The notes below the pieces were generated by a model, which had not been told where the DNA came from, ran no database searches, and worked only from the letters and a program-made list of their open reading frames with translations. A DNA stretch of 64,000 nt, from contig NZ_RKLR01000012.1 of the NCBI RefSeq assembly GCF_019599465.1, positions 33,332 through 97,331 of the forward strand, in the 5' to 3' direction. This stretch comes from Haloarcula rubra. GTDB lineage: Archaea; Halobacteriota; Halobacteria; Halobacteriales; Haloarculaceae. This document shows, in pieces, positions 34,086-43,029 of the stretch (position 1 is its first letter; the number at the start of each line of letters is the position of its first letter). The translations under genes and the position numbers were made by a program.

Positions 34086-35041
34086 GCCCGTTCCGTATCG
34101 CACACAGCCACGGTAGTCCGGAAGGCGAGAACAGCACGTACGTCTTCCCAGAACGAGGAGTGGTCGTCGATCCTGGCCCACCGGGTGAGAAACCTTGGGA
34201 GACACTCCGCACCGGACTCGAAGGCCACGGACTCGGAGTGGCCGATGTGGAGGAGATCGTACTCACACACTGGCACTCTGACCACGCTGGACTCGGCCCA
34301 CGGCTGGCAGCTGCCGCGGATGCCAATATTCACATGCACGAGCGAGACGCACCGTTGATCCGGGACTACGGAGCTGAACGCCAGCGCCGGGTCGAACGAG
34401 ACGCCGAAACACTCCGTTCATGGGGAGCTTCAGACGCGGTTGTTTCAGACGTTCGCGCAACCGATTCTCCGTCTCCGATGCCTGAAACCGTGCCAGTAAT
34501 TGGCCACACAGACAGTGCTAGCGTTGCCGGTCTCGAACTCAGGCACACGCCCGGTCACACCTGTGGACATATAGCGGTCCATGCCGAGGGGACGCTCTAC
34601 GTCGGTGACGCGGTCTTGCCGATGTACACGCCAAACGTTGGTGGTAGTGATACCCGAACTGCCGCAGGGAATCCGCTTGAGACGTATCTACGGACGCTCA
34701 ACCGGATTGCCAGGTGGGATGTCTCGCAAACGGCAAGGCCGGGACACGGCCCAACCGTTTCGCTTGACGACCGCATCGAAGTCATCCGAAAGCACCACCG
34801 AGAGCGCGTGGCCGACGTCGTCAACGCGACACCAAACGACGGGGCCACACCGTGGGCGGTCGCACGGACGCTCTTCGGCGAGATGTCCGGCATCCACGCG
34901 AAGATGGGGGCTGGTGAAGCAGCCGCGCATCTCACCCACGCCGCACAACTAGGTTTAGTTGAGCGAGTCGACGAAGACCCACTCACGTATCGACCGACGG
35001 AACGATCAGTCGAGGACGTTTCACGGTTGCTGGCCGAGTAA
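34082..35041 (+). CDS. MBL-fold metallo-hydrolase
   Basis: A 319-residue metallo-beta-lactamase-fold hydrolase. The dinuclear metal motif is THWHSDHAG (about residues 61-69), with further ligands at HTPGHTCGHIAVH (around 159-171) and the aspartate in YVGDAVLP. A C-terminal helical domain from about 235 (FGEMSGIHAKMGAGEAAAHL) resembles the LACTB2/winged-helix extension of thioesterase-like and nuclease members. The start overlaps the stop of the amidohydrolase gene (ATGA), so the two are translationally coupled. Likely a hydrolase of a thioester, lactone or ester in the same pathway; the substrate cannot be read. Confidence 0.8.
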   Translation: MSPFRIAHSHGSPEGENSTYVFPERGVVVDPGPPGEKPWETLRTGLEGHGLGVADVEEIVLTHWHSDHAGLGPRLAAAADANIHMHERDAPLIRDYGAERQRRVERDAETLRSWGASDAVVSDVRATDSPSPMPETVPVIGHTDSASVAGLELRHTPGHTCGHIAVHAEGTLYVGDAVLPMYTPNVGGSDTRTAAGNPLETYLRTLNRIARWDVSQTARPGHGPTVSLDDRIEVIRKHHRERVADVVNATPNDGATPWAVARTLFGEMSGIHAKMGAGEAAAHLTHAAQLGLVERVDEDPLTYRPTERSVEDVSRLLAE

Positions 35042-35123
35042 TCCGGACGGCGACCATAGATATATATACGACCGCTGTATACACCGTCGTAGGTCCCGAA
35101 AACACACTCGAGAGTGTTTCATC

Positions 35124-35618
35124 ATGACTAGATACAGTACTGCGGAAGAGAATCTCCCAGACGACCCAGAGGGCGAAGTGCGTATTCAGCTGACAGATAC
35201 AGACACAAAGGAAATATTCGTGACGCGGGCAAGGGTGGCAGAGTCCGAAAGCGAACTTGATGACCCAGAGCCACTGACGGTTGTCCGTGGCCCTCACGAG
35301 AACATCAAAGAGGAGTGGTACATCGATATTCTGGAAACAAATCCGGAACTCGGCGAGATCGACGAGGAGATTCTCCACGACTGCATCGAGTACAGCCGTA
35401 CCGAATCGAACGTGATCAACGCACGATCCGAAGACGCCCGTGCGATGCTTCAGTATCTCGTAACAGTCGGGGAGTTTGATTCCGTATCCGACGCGGTCCG
35501 TACAATAGTCAACTCATATATGCAGGACGCGTACCCCGAACTGCTCGATGCCTATCTTGACGTCAAAGCAGAACGCATCCGGGACGAGATTTCTAGTTCG
35601 TTCGGTGACAACAGATGA
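35124..35618 (+). CDS. Conserved-looking acidic protein of unknown function, coupled to the UbiD genes
   Basis: A 164-residue acidic protein with no family I recognise. The N-terminal half (about 10-65) is beta-rich (EVRIQLTDTDTKEIFVTRAR and PLTVVRGP). The C-terminal half (95-160) is helical, with VTVGEFDSVSDAVRTIVNSY, which resembles a ribbon-helix-helix or dimerisation helix. The gene starts at ATG 35124 after a TATA box at 35059-35069, leaving a leader of about 30 bases. Its stop overlaps the UbiD start (ATGA). The tight coupling suggests it is a regulator, assembly factor or small subunit of the decarboxylase. This is inferred from context only. Confidence 0.6.
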   Translation: MTRYSTAEENLPDDPEGEVRIQLTDTDTKEIFVTRARVAESESELDDPEPLTVVRGPHENIKEEWYIDILETNPELGEIDEEILHDCIEYSRTESNVINARSEDARAMLQYLVTVGEFDSVSDAVRTIVNSYMQDAYPELLDAYLDVKAERIRDEISSSFGDNR

Positions 35619-37141
35619 GTGCAGATGAGAGCGACGCGACCGACAGTTTCCGTGGCTACCTAGAGCGCTTAGAGAAACGCGGCGCATGCAACCGAATCGA
35701 CCATCAAATATCGTGGAATCTCGAAACTGGTGCGGTGACGATGCGTGCCAACGAGCGTGACTCGGCCATTCCAGTTTTCGAAGACGTGAGCGACGAGTCT
35801 GAGGCCCGACTCGTGGGAGACCCGTATCGTGGGTCCCGCCAACAGCCCTGGGGGCGTGTCGCGACTGGTCTGGGTCTAAGCGACGACCTAACGACCGACG
35901 GCTTCTACGAGGAGATCATCGACCGCTTGCGTTCGCCGGTAGCACCAACCGTTGTCGAGGACGATGCCGCACCGTGTAAACAGGTGGTTCACAGCGGCGA
36001 AGACGTGGACCTTCTCTCGTTCCCATGGCCGTTCCTCCACGTCGGCGACGGCGGTCGTTACTCGAATCTGCACACGCTCATCGCGGACGACCGAGACACG
36101 GAGTGGACGGACTGGTCATCGCATCGGACGATGTTCCACGACAACACTCGCGCGAGCGTCCTGTTGCTTGCAGGGGAGCAGACGCCGAACATCTACTACT
36201 ACAAGTACGAACGGCATGACGAACCAATGCCGGTCGCTCTAGCCATCGGGGCAGAACCGGCAGTCGAGTGCGTCTCTATGATGTGGATCCCGACCGGCCG
36301 AAACGAAGCCGATTTCGCGGGCGGTTTGAAACGCGCGCCTGTCGAACTCGTCCCGTGCGAGACGAACGACCTACTCGTCCCCGCAACTGCAGAGATAGTC
36401 CTCGAAGGCCGTATCCTTCCCAACAGTCGACTCGACGAGGGGCCGTACGGGGACTACTTCGGTTACATGCACGGCCCTCGCCGGTCGATGCCAGTGCTCG
36501 AGATAGATGCGATCACTCACCGAGATCAACCGTACATTCCCTTCACCGTGGAATGGTCAGAGGTCGGGTACGCCCACAATACGACATCCTCAATGGAAGT
36601 CGCGTGTGTCGGTCCCGACGCGACACTGGGTCTCCGTGCGGCCGGGTTCGACGTGGAGAAACTGGCACCGTGGCCCTTCACACCACGGACAGTCTACGTC
36701 ATCTCCACGGATACGACCCGACCGTCGTACCTCCACGAACTCGCCAACTTCATTTTCACGACATGGGGTATGCTTCACGTGGATTTCTTCGTCTTCGTCG
36801 ATTCGGATGTGGACCCGTTCGACCAGTGCACAGTGCTCGAAGCGATGGCGCTGTACGCCGACCCAGATGAAGACTTCCACCAATTCGGTACGGAGACGAT
36901 GCCAAAAGTCCCACTCAACATCTACCAGACGCCTGAAGAGAAAGGAGACGTACAGATGGGGACATCGAAGGCGAAGACGGCCAAGACGTACATCGATGCG
37001 ACACGTCCCGAAGGTGTTGAGCATATAAATCGCTCCGAATCCGAAAACCGTCGGGAGCGTGCGCGCGAGATACTCGACGATGCGGGACTGTCTGCCGAAA
37101 TCTTCGAGAAACCGAGCGTCTCACGGGAGGGAGAGAACTGA
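35615..37141 (+). CDS. UbiD family prenyl-FMN-dependent decarboxylase
   Basis: A 508-residue UbiD-like enzyme. These use prenylated FMN to (de)carboxylate aromatic, heteroaromatic or unsaturated acids. The catalytic set R173, E277, E282 of fungal Fdc1 can be placed as R171 (in WSSHRTMF), E275 and D280 (in DEGPYGDYFGY). The only change is the conservative E to D. LLVPATAEIVLEGRI precedes the motif as in the family. Length is typical. It is coupled to the unknown 35124 gene in front (ATGA overlap) and to the degenerate UbiD gene behind (TGATG overlap). No UbiX flavin prenyltransferase is in the window. Substrate is probably an aromatic or aryl acid, given the surrounding CoA-ligase and Paa genes; not provable. 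Confidence 0.85.
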   Translation: MSADESDATDSFRGYLERLEKRGACNRIDHQISWNLETGAVTMRANERDSAIPVFEDVSDESEARLVGDPYRGSRQQPWGRVATGLGLSDDLTTDGFYEEIIDRLRSPVAPTVVEDDAAPCKQVVHSGEDVDLLSFPWPFLHVGDGGRYSNLHTLIADDRDTEWTDWSSHRTMFHDNTRASVLLLAGEQTPNIYYYKYERHDEPMPVALAIGAEPAVECVSMMWIPTGRNEADFAGGLKRAPVELVPCETNDLLVPATAEIVLEGRILPNSRLDEGPYGDYFGYMHGPRRSMPVLEIDAITHRDQPYIPFTVEWSEVGYAHNTTSSMEVACVGPDATLGLRAAGFDVEKLAPWPFTPRTVYVISTDTTRPSYLHELANFIFTTWGMLHVDFFVFVDSDVDPFDQCTVLEAMALYADPDEDFHQFGTETMPKVPLNIYQTPEEKGDVQMGTSKAKTAKTYIDATRPEGVEHINRSESENRRERAREILDDAGLSAEIFEKPSVSREGEN

Positions 37142-38532
37142 TGGCGGACGGACGCTCGTTCCGTGAGGGGGTCGATATATTAAACGAGAGCGACGATCTT
37201 CTGGACGTCGAAAACCACGTCCCGGACGAAGATATCGCCGCAGTGGCGGCTGAGGCAGTACGCTCAAACGGACCGGCGGTGCGATTTTCAGAGACTAGCG
37301 GTGTCGTGACCCCAGTCTCTGGAGCGTTCGCAGGACCAGAGCAGGCGACACAGTATCGAGAAAAACCGTGGACACGCCTCGCACTTGCACTCGGCCTCGG
37401 AACAGACACGCCGTACCAGCGCGTCGTCGAACGCGTTGCCGGGCCACTGGCAGCGACGACAGAGCCTGAGGAGACTGAGCTACTCGCCGAATCGTCGGAT
37501 GCAGACTGTTACTCGCTGGGTCTGCCACCACTCAACCCTGGTGAGCCACCCGCGTTCACGCTCGGTGTACTCGCTATCAAGGACGGCGACGAGACACAGT
37601 GGCTCCCAGTGCGTGGGACGGTCCGCGGCACGAATCGTCTCCGCGCAGTTATCCCGACGAACAGTGCCATTCAGCCTGGCGCAGCAGTCTCGCTCTGTCT
37701 CGGCGTCCCAGCGGCGGCATTGACCAACACCATACTCCACTGGCTCGATAGGACACAAACGGGGAGTATCCGTCCCAGTACGCGTTCTGACGCCGTATCA
37801 ATCGCGAAGCACGAAGGGGTGACAGTACCAGCAACCTCCGAAGTACTCGTGACTGGACGCGTCGCTGATTTCGAAGTGGGAGCGTCTTCTTCCGACATAA
37901 AGACGGCGTGGGAACTGGCAATGGATACGGACGTCGTCGACATCAGCGTCGATGTGGTGGCGCACCGTGACTCACCGCGGGTGCCGTTCGTCCCGCTCGG
38001 AACACCACTCACTGACGACATCCAACTAGTCGGCATCGTCGAATCCGCACGCCTGAACTATCGGGTGAACAACTATTGGGGTATCGCACCTGCCGAGTGG
38101 ATCCGCCTCCCTGGTGAGATGGGGCTGGGGATGTGCGTCGTCGCCTCCGAGATACTGTACGCCGGGTTCGAGTGGCAATTATCCAATACCCTGTTCTCAT
38201 TCTCTAACCTATTCGACAAGATACTCATCCTCGACGAGGACACTTCGGCTGCTGATCTCTCGCGCCCGCTCGACGATATCTGGGTGAAAGCACATCCATC
38301 ACAGGACTGGGTGTTCAGCGAACCGAGTGCACCCGCTGCGACTGCGCCGAAGTACCGTACTGACGGTACACCTGGGTCGCGGCTGTTCATCAACGCCACG
38401 TGGGACCCACGCTGGGACGAAGAGTACATCGCGCCGCGAGTGACTTACGAGACGTCTTACCCCGAAGAAGTCCGCCAGACCGTCTCGGAGATGTGGGACG
38501 ATCTCGGTTTCGATTCGTCAAACAGCAGTTGA
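37141..38532 (+). CDS. UbiD-like protein lacking the catalytic acid motif
   Basis: A 463-residue homologue of the preceding UbiD protein. The framework is recognisable: GVTVPATSEVLVTGRV aligns with LLVPATAEIVLEGRI, and VVAHRDSPRVPFVPLG with ITHRDQPYIPFT. The E-G-P-F-G-E region is missing. At its place is VGASSSDIK, so the catalytic glutamate is Ala248 or Ser249. An arginine equivalent (in WLPVRG) is still present. The N-terminal domain is also shorter. Coupling to the active gene (TGATG) suggests a heteromeric decarboxylase in which this chain is structural or regulatory. A degenerating duplicate is less likely, because the frame is intact throughout. Confidence 0.75.
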   Translation: MADGRSFREGVDILNESDDLLDVENHVPDEDIAAVAAEAVRSNGPAVRFSETSGVVTPVSGAFAGPEQATQYREKPWTRLALALGLGTDTPYQRVVERVAGPLAATTEPEETELLAESSDADCYSLGLPPLNPGEPPAFTLGVLAIKDGDETQWLPVRGTVRGTNRLRAVIPTNSAIQPGAAVSLCLGVPAAALTNTILHWLDRTQTGSIRPSTRSDAVSIAKHEGVTVPATSEVLVTGRVADFEVGASSSDIKTAWELAMDTDVVDISVDVVAHRDSPRVPFVPLGTPLTDDIQLVGIVESARLNYRVNNYWGIAPAEWIRLPGEMGLGMCVVASEILYAGFEWQLSNTLFSFSNLFDKILILDEDTSAADLSRPLDDIWVKAHPSQDWVFSEPSAPAATAPKYRTDGTPGSRLFINATWDPRWDEEYIAPRVTYETSYPEEVRQTVSEMWDDLGFDSSNSS

Positions 38533-38533
38533 A

Positions 38534-39952
38534 TCACTCGGGGACGAACTTCAGTCCGTATCGAGTGACACCTTCGACGCTGTAGATTCTGCGGACTCGT
38601 CCGACGACTCGGTCACCGACGGAGACCTCGTCAGGTTCGCAGTCTGTCAACTGGACGGGGAACCGGGCCGTCCCGTCGCCGGCGGTAACCTCGACGATAG
38701 CCACGGCGAACGGTCCGTCACGACGCTGGAGTTCGACGAACTCCGGCGGTGCGCCACCCTGCCCGATGACGGTCACAGCAACGATTTCACCGGAGCGCGG
38801 GAGTTCAATTTTGTCGAACTCCACACGTTTGTGGCAGTCGGGACAGGCACCCTCTGGCGGGAAGGCGACCGCTTCGCAGTTTGGACACTGGCCCGCTTCG
38901 AGGCGATAGCGCTGTTGAATCGTCCGTTGCCACGAAGGGAGACTGACATGAGCGCCGCCGCCGGCAACCTCGGTTTCACCGATCTGACCACGTTCGCGGA
39001 GCGCCGCCGCGTACGGGATAGAGACGCCGCCGTCGATAGCCTCGGACACAGAGGCGTCGATGGCTGTTCGGGTTTCGAACGCGAGTGCGACGGCCGTCGC
39101 GCCACTTCCGAAGAAGCCAGCGACAGTGACCGACGAAGGGTCGCTCTCGTCAAGGGCGGCGAGCAAGCCTATAGCCGTTGTCGCCGCGCCAGCATCGCCG
39201 ACGTCGTTGACAAGCGTGCCGCGTTCGACCGTCTCGGCGTCGTAGGGTAACGCACGAGCGATTCGGTGCGGGATGTCAGGAGTAGGCTGATATAGACTCG
39301 CGCCATCAACGGCCTCGTGGTCGATGTCGAGTGCTTCGGCGGCAGTCGAGACTAGATCACGGATCGTCTCGCGCTCGTAGGTTGTGATGTCCAGTTCCTC
39401 GACAGTCTCGCTCCCGCGTTCGCGGAACCGAAGTCCCGGTGCGTCACGGGAGCGTGTGGCCGAGTCTGCGAGGATAACTGCACCACCCTCATCGAAGAGG
39501 AACGCGGCCGCACCAGCTCCGACGCGCTGTCCGACTTCAGCTGGGTCACCTTTCGGCGCATCAGAGACGACGGCCAGTGCGGGACCCGAAGCGGCTGCTG
39601 CCGACAAGAGTACGTTCGCACCAGCTACCGTGCTCTGCGTAGCTGCTTCCAGTTCACAGTCTGTATTGAGACCGAGTGCCGACGCGGCCCGCGGCGCGAA
39701 CTCCTCCTCTTCGAGCGGTGGCGTTGTCGTTCCAATCGCGAGGTGGTTGATGTCTCTTGGGTCTATTTTGCTATCATCAAGTGCGTTACGAGCCGCCGCG
39801 ATGGCCATCGTGAGCGCGTCTTCATCGGCCGCTGGCACGGCGATCTGTGAGACGGGTGCACTGGTCCCCCACGCCGCTTCGATCTCGTCGCCATTCAGTC
39901 GGGACTGCGGGAGGTAGACGCCGGTTGCGACAATACCGCGTGCGTAATTCAT
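38534..39952 (-). CDS. HMG-CoA synthase-like (thiolase-fold) domain fused to DUF35 zinc-ribbon/OB domain
   Basis: A 472-residue fusion. Residues 1-330 are a thiolase-superfamily domain of the HMG-CoA synthase/KAS III type (ARGIVATGVYLPQSRLN at the start, DINHLAIGTTTPP, LGLNTDCELEAATQSTVAG). Residues 345-472 are a DUF35 module with a rubredoxin-like zinc ribbon (C356, C359, C370, C373) and an OB fold (GEIVAVTVIGQGG). The nucleophilic cysteine expected after ELEAA is Thr105; the nearest Cys, C99, is in the preceding strand. The synthase domain is therefore probably not catalytic in the usual way. Its start overlaps the stop of the thiolase gene by 4 bases. Thiolase, HMGCS-like and DUF35 units form complexes in archaea, so a CoA-handling partner of the thiolase is likely. 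Confidence 0.78.
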   Translation of the reverse strand: MNYARGIVATGVYLPQSRLNGDEIEAAWGTSAPVSQIAVPAADEDALTMAIAAARNALDDSKIDPRDINHLAIGTTTPPLEEEEFAPRAASALGLNTDCELEAATQSTVAGANVLLSAAAASGPALAVVSDAPKGDPAEVGQRVGAGAAAFLFDEGGAVILADSATRSRDAPGLRFRERGSETVEELDITTYERETIRDLVSTAAEALDIDHEAVDGASLYQPTPDIPHRIARALPYDAETVERGTLVNDVGDAGAATTAIGLLAALDESDPSSVTVAGFFGSGATAVALAFETRTAIDASVSEAIDGGVSIPYAAALRERGQIGETEVAGGGAHVSLPSWQRTIQQRYRLEAGQCPNCEAVAFPPEGACPDCHKRVEFDKIELPRSGEIVAVTVIGQGGAPPEFVELQRRDGPFAVAIVEVTAGDGTARFPVQLTDCEPDEVSVGDRVVGRVRRIYSVEGVTRYGLKFVPE

Positions 39953-41124
39953 AGTTCACCCCCGTCAATCCGCTCAAAGACGTGGACGGTTACACCACCA
40001 CCGGAGCCACCGACGTTGTGTGTCAGCCCCACCTTTGGATCGTCGACCTGGACATGGGCGTTACCCCGGAGTTGGGAGAATGCCTCGACGACCTGTCCCG
40101 TTCCAGTCGCCCCGATTGGGTGGCCTTTCGATTTGAGACCACCAGAGGTGTTCACCGGTAGTTTCCCATCAGGGTCGGTGACGCCCTCCCGGAGGAGCCG
40201 CGGAGCCTCACCCCTGTCACAGAACCCGAGGTCCTCGTAGGCGGCGAGTTCGGCGATAGCGAAGCAATCGTGTACCTCGGCGAAGTCGAGGTCGTCAGGC
40301 CGAATGCCGGCCTCGTCGTAGGCGCGTTCTGCAGCTGTCTCGGAGGCCGGGATACTCGTTAGCGAGTCGCGCTGGAACAATCCGACGCGACCGCTGGCCG
40401 CACCCGCGCCCGCGACACGAACTGGGGCGTCCGATAGCTCACGTGCGGCGTCCTCGCTCGCGACGAGAACTGCGCTCGCGCCGTCCGTCGTCGGGCAACA
40501 GTGATAGAGGTTCAATGGGGCGGCGACATCAGGAGCATTCATCGCATCCTCCAGCGAACACTCGAACCCGAGCTGTGCATGCGGGTTCTGTGCCCCGTTA
40601 GCGTGGTTCTTGACCGCGACGCGGGAGATATCCTCCTTCGTCGCTTCGTACTCGCGCATGTAGGCACTCGCCATCTGCGCGTAGACGCCAGCGAACGTAG
40701 TTCCGGAGAGACGCTCCCACTCCGTCTCGCCGCTGACGCCGAGCCACCACTTCGTGTGGTCGCCGCTCATGTCGGTCATCACCTCGTAGCCACCGGCGAG
40801 TGCGACGTCTACCATCCCCGAGCGGACTGCCATCACGGCCTGCCGGAGCGCGTAGCCGGAGGCCGCACACGCGTTCTCGACGCGTGTCGTCGGGATACCA
40901 TGAAGCCCGAGGTGTTCGGTCACGGCCGGCCCGCTCAACCCCAGTTGCCGACCACCGACACCAAGGGTGCCGAGAAACGCTTCGTCGATTCGGTCGGTAT
41001 CGAAGTCGCTGTCGACGCTCTCGATGGCCTCGTCGAACGCGTCGTCGAACAGCGACCGGTACGACTCCGAAGGGAACGACCCGAAGTCTGACTGTCCAGC
41101 GCCGATGATGTACGCATCGGTCAT
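39949..41124 (-). CDS. Thiolase family protein (SCP2 type)
   Basis: A 391-residue thiolase. The nucleophile Cys lies in ENACAASGYALR. HDCFAIAELAAYEDLG and the C-terminal NTSGGLKSKGHPIGATG supply the catalytic histidines. GLTHNVGGSGGGVTVHVF closes the fold. All catalytic residues are present, so it should cleave or form 3-ketoacyl-CoA. The ATG at 41124 (MTDAYIIGAGQSDFG) is used because the upstream in-frame residues precede the first strand of the fold. It is cotranscribed with the HMGCS-like/DUF35 fusion. SCP2-type thiolases paired with DUF35 proteins act on bulky or aromatic CoA thioesters in several bacteria (for example the BbsAB and Ltp2-type systems). Confidence 0.85.
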   Translation of the reverse strand: MTDAYIIGAGQSDFGSFPSESYRSLFDDAFDEAIESVDSDFDTDRIDEAFLGTLGVGGRQLGLSGPAVTEHLGLHGIPTTRVENACAASGYALRQAVMAVRSGMVDVALAGGYEVMTDMSGDHTKWWLGVSGETEWERLSGTTFAGVYAQMASAYMREYEATKEDISRVAVKNHANGAQNPHAQLGFECSLEDAMNAPDVAAPLNLYHCCPTTDGASAVLVASEDAARELSDAPVRVAGAGAASGRVGLFQRDSLTSIPASETAAERAYDEAGIRPDDLDFAEVHDCFAIAELAAYEDLGFCDRGEAPRLLREGVTDPDGKLPVNTSGGLKSKGHPIGATGTGQVVEAFSQLRGNAHVQVDDPKVGLTHNVGGSGGGVTVHVFERIDGGEL

Positions 41125-41289
41125 ACACGTTAGATGATGACGGGCGACTATAAGATACGGGGGTCCGGAGAGTGGCACTGCGCAGATAGCGTCGAAAGCG
41201 AAGCGAACGGGTACCCCCTTTTCAAAAATCCCGACTGCCTCGTCAGAGCGAACGACTAACTAGAACTGCTCGGAGTACGGTCGAACCAT

Positions 41290-42153
41290 TCACTCATCGC
41301 TGAACAGTGCACGCATCTGGGGAGTGAACGAGATCGGGTTGCCCGACTCGTCGAAACTCCCGTACTCGGAGACTCCCTCGATACTTACGCGGCCGTCACT
41401 CTTGAATTGGTGTTTGATTCGGAGAGTATCTTCGGTGACGCATCGAACGTCCGATTCGATTGTGAGCGTCGACTCGTACTGGACGGGGGAGACAAACTCC
41501 CAGCGCCAGTCGCGCAGACGGAACGGTTTGCAGTCCTCGCTCATCGTCTCGAGATTCGTTTCCGCCGACTCGATGAAGCGTTCGAGCGCCACGTCGGCAA
41601 AGCGCGGATACTCTTCGAAGTATGCGAGTTCAGAGCCTTCGATATGGGGGCCTCGGACATCGAACGATGCTGAGAACGATGGCCAATCTCCGTCATCGTC
41701 CGCCCCACGTGGGCCGACTTCGGGGGCGGTATCTTCGAGTGCCTCCTGGAACCGATTCCGGGTTTCCTCAGGAAGTGGGTCCGCACCGCCGTCCGGAGCG
41801 ATGGTGACGTGCGTGAGTCGTGCCGTTGCGAGACGGTCACCGTCGCCATCAGCCATCTCGTAGCACAACTCGACGCTACTCTCACCGACCGATATCGGCG
41901 TCGTCTCGACAGTCACCGTATCGCGAAATCTGGGATAGCGATAGACAGTCGTCGCAGCGACGACGGGCGCGTAGGGGATGCCGCCAGCATCGACGATGTC
42001 CTCGAACGCGTGGCCGAATGCTTCGGTAATGACTTGCGTCGAGATAAGTTCCCAGTCGAAGAACCGTGCCCCGTGAACGAGTGGCCCAGCGAGTTCACCA
42101 AACCGAACGTCGTGTGTATCGATAGTTCGCACACTAGGTGAGGTGTGTGACAA
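41290..42153 (-). CDS. Tandem hotdog-fold acyl-CoA thioesterase-like protein
   Basis: A 287-residue protein with two hotdog domains of the 4-hydroxybenzoyl-CoA thioesterase/YbgC kind. The first covers about 15-130: VHGARFFDWELISTQVITEA, then PVVAATTVYRYPRFRDTVTV. The second covers about 165-285: YFEEYPRFADVALERFIES, then VSPVQYESTLTIESDVRC. The first repeat keeps the long helix and the RLATARLTHVTI strand. The usual N-terminal Asp before the helix is not clearly conserved (FGELAGPLVHG). It probably hydrolyses a dead-end or product acyl-CoA in the surrounding pathway. It lies 165 bases from the thiolase gene on the same strand. Confidence 0.7.
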   Translation of the reverse strand: MSHTSPSVRTIDTHDVRFGELAGPLVHGARFFDWELISTQVITEAFGHAFEDIVDAGGIPYAPVVAATTVYRYPRFRDTVTVETTPISVGESSVELCYEMADGDGDRLATARLTHVTIAPDGGADPLPEETRNRFQEALEDTAPEVGPRGADDDGDWPSFSASFDVRGPHIEGSELAYFEEYPRFADVALERFIESAETNLETMSEDCKPFRLRDWRWEFVSPVQYESTLTIESDVRCVTEDTLRIKHQFKSDGRVSIEGVSEYGSFDESGNPISFTPQMRALFSDE

Positions 42154-42210
42154 GTATTAAAAACGTCTCGGCCCGGCTGGTTTTATATCGCTTCGAGCAG
42201 CACATCGTGT

Positions 42211-42978
42211 ATGGTTCGAGTCGAGAAAGCCGACCGCGTACACACACTCTCTTTCGACCGCCCAGAAACGAAAAACTCCTTTACTGTCGACGCGGCGAAC
42301 GAACTCGTTGACGCACTGGAGACTGCTGAGAGCGAGGACTCTCGAGCGGTGGTCGTCACGGGTGACGGCGATGCGTTCTGTGCTGGTGGCGACATCGATG
42401 CGATGGCCGACCGTGACGAGACGCCTAAGGAGGCCTACGAACGTCTCCAGTCGACACTCAACACCGTCATCGAGCGCATCCTAACGGCGCCGTTCCCCGT
42501 CATCGCGAAAATCAACGGCGACGCCGTCGGTGCAGGAACGAACATCTCGGCCGCGTGTGACTTTGCCTACGCCGACAGTGAGGCCCGCTTCGGCGAAGTG
42601 TTTGGCAACGTCGGGCTGATTCCTGACTCGGGCGGCACGTTTCTGCTCCCGGCACTGGTCGGCCTCCGGACGGCGAAGGAACTGACGATGACTGGCCGAC
42701 TGTTCGACGCCGAGGAGGCAGCGGCGATGGACCTAATCAATCGCGCGGTCGCTGAAGATGAACTCGACGAGTCCGTCGAGGAACTGCTAGACACACTCGA
42801 CCGAAAGCCCACCGAGACACTCGGGCTGACGAAGCGCGGTATCCACGAGAACATCGGCCGGCCGTTCCGTGACGCACTGGAGCGAGAAGCCTACCTGCAA
42901 ACCCTTGCTTACGGGAGCGAGGCGCACGAAATCGGGGTGAACGCGTTTTTACAGGACGAGCGACCCGACTTCCGGTAA
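42211..42978 (+). CDS. paaG: PaaG-like enoyl-CoA isomerase/hydratase
   Basis: A 255-residue crotonase. Oxyanion-hole segments are AFCAGGDIDAM and INGDAVGAGTNISAACD. The active-site segment FGNVGLIPDSGGTFLLPALV carries an Asp in GLIPDSGG in place of the hydratase glutamates. This is the pattern of PaaG, the ring 1,2-epoxyphenylacetyl-CoA isomerase, and of enoyl-CoA isomerases. It ends NAFLQDERPDF, as the family does. It is transcribed toward the aldehyde dehydrogenase gene and lies 4-7 kb from the epoxidase cluster. PaaG is the best candidate function; a general enoyl-CoA isomerase is the alternative. Confidence 0.72.
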   Translation: MVRVEKADRVHTLSFDRPETKNSFTVDAANELVDALETAESEDSRAVVVTGDGDAFCAGGDIDAMADRDETPKEAYERLQSTLNTVIERILTAPFPVIAKINGDAVGAGTNISAACDFAYADSEARFGEVFGNVGLIPDSGGTFLLPALVGLRTAKELTMTGRLFDAEEAAAMDLINRAVAEDELDESVEELLDTLDRKPTETLGLTKRGIHENIGRPFRDALEREAYLQTLAYGSEAHEIGVNAFLQDERPDFR

Positions 42979-42996
42979 GCAGGCGTGGAGGCAAGT

Positions 42997-43005
42997 TTTT
43001 TTATA
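42997..43005 (+). promoter_or_regulatory. TATA box of the aldehyde dehydrogenase gene
   Basis: TTTTTATAG, about 29 bases before the ATG at 43030. It supports that start and a separate leaderless transcript from the upstream crotonase gene. Confidence 0.5.
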
Positions 43006-43029
43006 GACGTGTATGATAGTCAACCACGT

